DNA of 64,000 bases. Source: Bacillus sp. NTK071 (GTDB lineage Bacteria > Bacillota > Bacilli > Bacillales > Guptibacillaceae). This document shows, in pieces, positions 60,745-64,000 of this stretch. A program made the translations under genes and the position numbers. The stretch covers positions 62,001 to 126,000 of the forward strand of contig NZ_JAFKOI010000004.1 of assembly GCF_017303315.1 (NCBI RefSeq), written 5' to 3'. Positions within the stretch are counted from its first letter, which is position 1. The number at the start of each line of letters is the position of its first letter. A model generated the notes under the pieces. It did not search any database. It saw nothing but the letters and a program-made list of their open reading frames with translations, and was not told where the DNA came from.

Positions 60745-61737
60745 TCATCCCTTCTGTACCAGGGCAGGTTTTGCCTTGATTTCAAAATGGAGGTACTTTT
60801 GGACAAGATCAATAGTAATGGCGCCTAGCTTCTTACCGTCATCGTCACTTACGATCACCTGATCAGCTTCCTGATTTAAAAGCATAGATAACGTATTACG
60901 AAGATCATGATGAACATTAATGGTCTTCGTGTCCGAAATCCCTTCATCAAAATCTACAAGGCCAATGATTTCTCGCAGGTTCTGAATCGTATGTAAACTT
61001 AAGCTTTTAATGGCACGATCTTTCCCAAAGAACTCTCGAACAAATTCATTCTTAGGACGCACAAGCATTTCGGAAGGAGTATCATATTGCATCAGTTCTC
61101 CTCCACGTAAGAGAACAATTTTATCAGCCATTTTAATCGCTTCGTCAATGTCGTGACTTACAAACAGAATTGTTTTCTTTACTTCTTTTTGAATTTGAAG
61201 AAATTCATCTTGAATCTTTTCGCGGATAATAGGGTCTAGCGCTCCAAAAGGTTCATCCATTAGCATAACTGGTGGATCTGCCGCTAATGCGCGAATGACA
61301 CCGATTCGCTGTTGTTGACCACCGGATAATTCATGCGGGTAGCGCTTCCCAAACTTGTCTCCACTTAAACCAATCATTTCCATCAATTTATTAAATCTAG
61401 CCTTTTTCTCTTTTTTGCTCCATCCTAATAAATCAGGAACAATCATGACATTCTCTTCAATTGTCATGTTTGGGAATAGTCCATTGCTTTGGATGACATA
61501 GCCAATTTTTCGCCGTAGTGCTATTTGATCCAAAGCCATTGAATCTTCACCATCAATCATAATTTTCCCATCAGAAATCGTTTCAAGACGGTTTACCATT
61601 CTAAGCAATGTTGTTTTCCCACAGCCAGATGGCCCTAACAACACAACGATTTCGCCTTTTTCAACGGTAAAATCTACACCATTTACGGCAGTAACACCGC
61701 CTTCATATGTTTTCGTCGTTTGATCGAATGTAATCAT
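60745..61737 (-). CDS. betaine/choline ABC transporter ATPase (OpuCA-like)
   Basis: This encodes 330 residues: Walker A LLGPSGCGKTTLLRM (~34-48), signature ELSGGQQQRIGVIRAL (~135-150) and Walker B PVMLMDEPFGALD (~155-168). A C-terminal ~90-residue tail carries one CBS-like segment (QVIVSDDDGKKLGAITIDLV); OpuCA usually has two CBS motifs, which sense ionic strength, so the tail is shorter than usual. It is the second gene of the operon. Confidence 0.87.
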   Translation of the reverse strand: MITFDQTTKTYEGGVTAVNGVDFTVEKGEIVVLLGPSGCGKTTLLRMVNRLETISDGKIMIDGEDSMALDQIALRRKIGYVIQSNGLFPNMTIEENVMIVPDLLGWSKKEKKARFNKLMEMIGLSGDKFGKRYPHELSGGQQQRIGVIRALAADPPVMLMDEPFGALDPIIREKIQDEFLQIQKEVKKTILFVSHDIDEAIKMADKIVLLRGGELMQYDTPSEMLVRPKNEFVREFFGKDRAIKSLSLHTIQNLREIIGLVDFDEGISDTKTINVHHDLRNTLSMLLNQEADQVIVSDDDGKKLGAITIDLVQKYLHFEIKAKPALVQKG

Positions 61738-61753
61738 TCCTTCACCTCACTCG

Positions 61754-62407
61754 TTAATTGGCAATGCTTTTTGGTGTGTACCTTTTTTGAATCCATAGCA
61801 AGAAGCCGTCTGCAATCATTGCTAGAATCGCAACAGCAACAGATCCAGTAATAATTAAATAATTATCTCCTCTTGAGATGCCTTGCGTGATTAAGACACC
61901 TAGACCACCTGCGCCAATATAGGCAGCGATGACACCAATGCCGATATTAATGACAACAGCTGTTCGAATTCCAGCCATAATCACTGGAAACGCATTTGGA
62001 ATCTCTACGCGAAAGAGACGTTGGTGGGGCTTCATTCCTAGTCCCATTGCGGCATCTCTCATCTCCGGATTAACGTTACGAATCGCAGTATATGTATTTC
62101 GTATGATGGGGAGCTGTGCATACAGAACTAACGCTACGAAAGCCGGCACAAAACCAATTCCAAGGTTGACCATCGAAAATACCGGAATCATGACGCCAAA
62201 TAAAGCGATACTTGGTATCGTTAACATAACTGACGCAATTTGAAGGACCGTCTCGGCAAGATAATTATTTGTTGTTAAGTAAATACCAAGGGGAACCCCT
62301 ATTAAGAGAGCAACAAGAATCGCTAACCCTACCAGAATTGCGTGCTCAATCGTCAAATCGAAAATGCGTGACGAATTGATTTCAAGAAATTTCATCCATT
62401 TATCCAA
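61754..62407 (-). CDS. betaine/choline ABC transporter permease (OpuCB-like)
   Basis: This encodes 217 residues from TTG 62407, seven bases after AAAGGAGGTG. A longer frame from 62431 would overlap the site. It starts MDKWMKFLEINSSRIFDLTI, with loop DAAMGLGMKPHQRLFRVEIP (~125-145) and GVIAAYIGAGGLGVLI. It is the first gene of the operon (permease-ATPase-permease-binding protein). Confidence 0.87.
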   Translation of the reverse strand: MDKWMKFLEINSSRIFDLTIEHAILVGLAILVALLIGVPLGIYLTTNNYLAETVLQIASVMLTIPSIALFGVMIPVFSMVNLGIGFVPAFVALVLYAQLPIIRNTYTAIRNVNPEMRDAAMGLGMKPHQRLFRVEIPNAFPVIMAGIRTAVVINIGIGVIAAYIGAGGLGVLITQGISRGDNYLIITGSVAVAILAMIADGFLLWIQKRYTPKSIAN

Positions 62408-62431
62408 TTTGACACCTCCTTTTCTAATCAT

Positions 62432-62647
62432 TTCCTAAAGCGCATGAACTTATATGGTAACATAGTCTTCCTTTCTTTTCTGAGAATGCATGACTATGTA
62501 GTAATACCCTATAACGAAAGTCCTAATCCATATTTCCAAAACATGGTTCAAAAAGGTTAGAGAGAATAAAGATAGCCGGTAATTGTCGGAGGGTAAACAT
62601 TAATCGTTTTTTGGAAGAACATTACTGGTCATAATTATTGAAATATC
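62432..62647. other. upstream region of the osmolyte transporter operon
   Basis: No gene is seen. The promoter of the operon must lie here. No clear -35/-10 pair could be assigned. Confidence 0.4.
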
Positions 62648-62669
62648 TTAACAAGTAAATAGATACAAA

Positions 62670-62935
62670 AAGGCTTTCAAAAGCAACCATCTTTTAGAAA
62701 GGCTCTTTTCGTAGACTTTGTTGCTATATGAGTGGGTTAATTTCCGCTCCAGGATGCTCGCTTTCCGCGGGGCGGGCGGTGAGCCTCCTCGTCGCATACG
62801 CTCCTGCGGGGTCTCACCTGTCCCGCTAGTCCCGCAGGAGTCGAGCATCCTTCCGCTCCAATCACTAAGTGTGATTTTTCAATAATTGTTTCAAAAGCAA
62901 CAATCTTTTAGAAAAGAGCCTTTAGAAAAGAGCCT
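62670..62935. repeat. GC-rich palindromic Bacillus repeat, full copy
   Basis: A GC-rich core (about 62745-62862) contains CCGCTCCAGGATGCTCGCTT at the left and CAGGAGTCGAGCATCCTTCC at the right, which pair, around an inner CTCCTGCGGGG / CCCGCAGGAG stem. It is flanked by near-direct repeats of AAAGCAACMATCTTTTAGAAA (62679 and 62894). It is a MITE- or REP-like element common in Bacillus chromosomes; a left-half copy is at 31606. Confidence 0.8.
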
Positions 62936-62939
62936 ACAA

Positions 62940-62974
62940 AAAAGAGGCTAACCTTTTTGGTCAGCCTCTTTCAT
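62940..62974 (-). terminator. terminator of the DinB-like gene
   Basis: AAAGAGGCTGACC pairs with GGTTAGCCTCTTT, followed by T residues on the minus strand. Confidence 0.85.
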
Positions 62975-62977
62975 TGT

Positions 62978-63451
62978 TTAATTTGCTCCTTTGATGCTGT
63001 TCTTTAATCCCTTCATACATCCGTTGTGTTCACTTTCATGGTAAATAGCAAATAGTAGCACTTCACCGATCGTCGTTAATTCATATGGACCTACCTTGAA
63101 TGGTTTTGTTATCTCATCTTCTAAACGACCCTGAAACGTTTCTTTCAACCGCTCTAATTGTGCAGACAAGTTAGACTTTAGCTCATCAAGCTTTGGTGGC
63201 TCTGCTGTCCAGTCTTTCGGACTTGTTCCTGGTGCGAACAGTTCGCTATACCCTTCTGGTAAGTGAGCTTCTTCGCTTGTTTGAACAAAAAGAAGCTGCT
63301 CTAATGTGACATACACATGACCAAGTTGCCAGCGTAACGAGTTAGAAAAACCTCCAGGAATAAGATCAGCATGCTCTTCTGTTATCTTCTCTGCACCCAT
63401 TAAAAGAAATTTTCGTGTCATTTCGAATTGTTTCAAAACCTTGTCTTCCAT
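62978..63451 (-). CDS. DinB-like (YfiT-type) four-helix metalloprotein
   Basis: This encodes 157 residues. ATG 63451 lies nine bases after AGAGGTG; a GTG at 63463 is inside that site. The three metal-binding His of the DinB fold are visible: RWQLGHVYVTLEQ (~43-55) and FAIYHESEHNG (~135-145). Family members include mycothiol/bacillithiol S-transferases and isomerases, and the bacillithiol role is plausible in Bacillus. It is cytoplasmic and monocistronic. Confidence 0.8.
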   Translation of the reverse strand: MEDKVLKQFEMTRKFLLMGAEKITEEHADLIPGGFSNSLRWQLGHVYVTLEQLLFVQTSEEAHLPEGYSELFAPGTSPKDWTAEPPKLDELKSNLSAQLERLKETFQGRLEDEITKPFKVGPYELTTIGEVLLFAIYHESEHNGCMKGLKNSIKGAN

Positions 63452-63715
63452 TGGTACAAACACCTCTTCCAGTTTTAATCATCAACCTTTAGTAACTTTT
63501 CTAACACCAAATTCTATTAAGGAAATTGATGTAACTCAACTGAATTGTATCATAAGTTCTGATATACTCAGGCAGAATTCGCATGTTGGGTTTATTACCT
63601 TTCCTAGCTATGTATCCTCTCTTAAGTGGTTTATTCTTATCTTGGCCGGCTAACATTTCCATGTAAAAGAGTAATTCCATCATTCCTCATCTTTCTAAGT
63701 GATTAATCAATAGGA

Positions 63716-63760
63716 TAAAAAAAGGAATAGATAAAGTAGCATTGCGCTACATCTATCTAC
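63716..63760 (-). terminator. terminator
   Basis: On the minus strand ATAGATGTAGC pairs with GCTACTTTATCTAT, followed by TTCCTTTTTTT. It ends the gene entering from the right edge. Confidence 0.75.
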
Positions 63761-63780
63761 CCCGTTTTATTGTATCCGCT

Positions 63781-64000
63781 TTAAGACTGTGGAACCGATT
63801 GATCTTTCTGTTTATTTCCGTTCGTCTGTAACACTTTCAACCCGCTACCGATATCTGATGCTAGGATGTAATTTCGGTCAACGAAGACCCCCCAGATATC
63901 AGACTGCTCAGGTGTATATCGCGCGATTTCCGTTGGGTCAGAAGGATTTGTAATGTCTACTGCTACAACTCCTCCAGCATAGTGAGAAAGGTAAAGTGTA
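63781..64000 (-). CDS. 3' end of an LVIVD-repeat protein gene, cut by the window edge
   Basis: The last 73 codons of a minus-strand gene are seen. The product includes LYLSHYAGGVVAVDITNPSD followed by PTEIARYTPEQSDIWGVFVD, which is the LVIVD-type beta-propeller repeat. It ends in a polar tail (TNGNKQKDQSVPQS). Such proteins are usually exported and of unknown function. The N-terminus lies outside the window. Confidence 0.7.
   Translation of the reverse strand, partial: TLYLSHYAGGVVAVDITNPSDPTEIARYTPEQSDIWGVFVDRNYILASDIGSGLKVLQTNGNKQKDQSVPQS

Overview
The window looks like chromosomal DNA of an aerobic, spore-forming, probably marine or alkaliphilic member of the Bacillaceae. The evidence is low to moderate GC content, strong AGGAGG-type ribosome binding sites with many TTG/GTG starts, YheC/YheD-type ATP-grasp proteins, Ena-like (DUF3992) spore appendage proteins, a Carlsberg-like subtilisin, CBO0543-type membrane proteins and a dispersed GC-rich palindrome familiar from Bacillus genomes. 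I see no rRNA, tRNA, CRISPR array, phage or intact insertion sequence. All identifications come from reading the sequence and from memory of the families; no search was run.

Layout. 1-12.2 kb: two copies of a type VII secretion lipase-toxin module resembling staphylococcal TslA. One is cut by the left edge (1-211) and one is frameshifted (9028-10432) with a small helical partner gene (8707-9009). Four paralogous immunity-like lipoprotein genes lie head-to-head with the toxins or in tandem, three of them followed by a copy of a palindromic element. Between the two modules are a sodium:solute symporter and a spore-type cluster of two YheC/YheD ATP-grasp proteins around a MurF-like ligase. 12.2-17 kb: small hypothetical and membrane genes, fragments, a short-chain dehydrogenase and a UspA protein. 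17.2-23 kb: a beta-glucoside operon (binding protein, two permeases, LacI repressor, GH1 beta-glucosidase) with two matching palindromic operators. 23-32.8 kb: small membrane proteins (one frameshifted), two cupins, a TauE/SafE exporter, subtilisin and two Ena-like genes. 32.9-48.9 kb: an alcohol/semialdehyde dehydrogenase pair, two coupled kinases, an SGNH hydrolase, peptidase E, Cu/Zn superoxide dismutase lipoprotein, an AbrB-type membrane protein and a MurE-like ligase.

49-57 kb holds the most coherent accessory system: an eight-gene opine metallophore locus (cntL-cntM-EamA exporter-cntABCDF) behind one promoter with a Zur-box-like palindrome just downstream of the -10. It carries no histidine racemase, and its exporter is EamA-type as in Pseudomonas rather than MFS-type as in Staphylococcus. 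A pseudopaline-like zincophore is therefore predicted. 57-64 kb: a secreted M23/SH3 protein, 3-methyladenine DNA glycosylase, a four-gene OpuC-type betaine/choline ABC transporter, a DinB-like protein and the 3' end of an LVIVD-repeat gene.

Four genes are interrupted: two by frameshifts (near 9725 and 24495) and two by in-frame stops (7487 and 45344). These may be real decay or sequence error. Non-coding structure includes the lipoprotein-linked palindrome, a 39-bp dispersed repeat (four copies), two unrelated five-unit arrays both with a 20-bp period, and many Rho-independent terminators.
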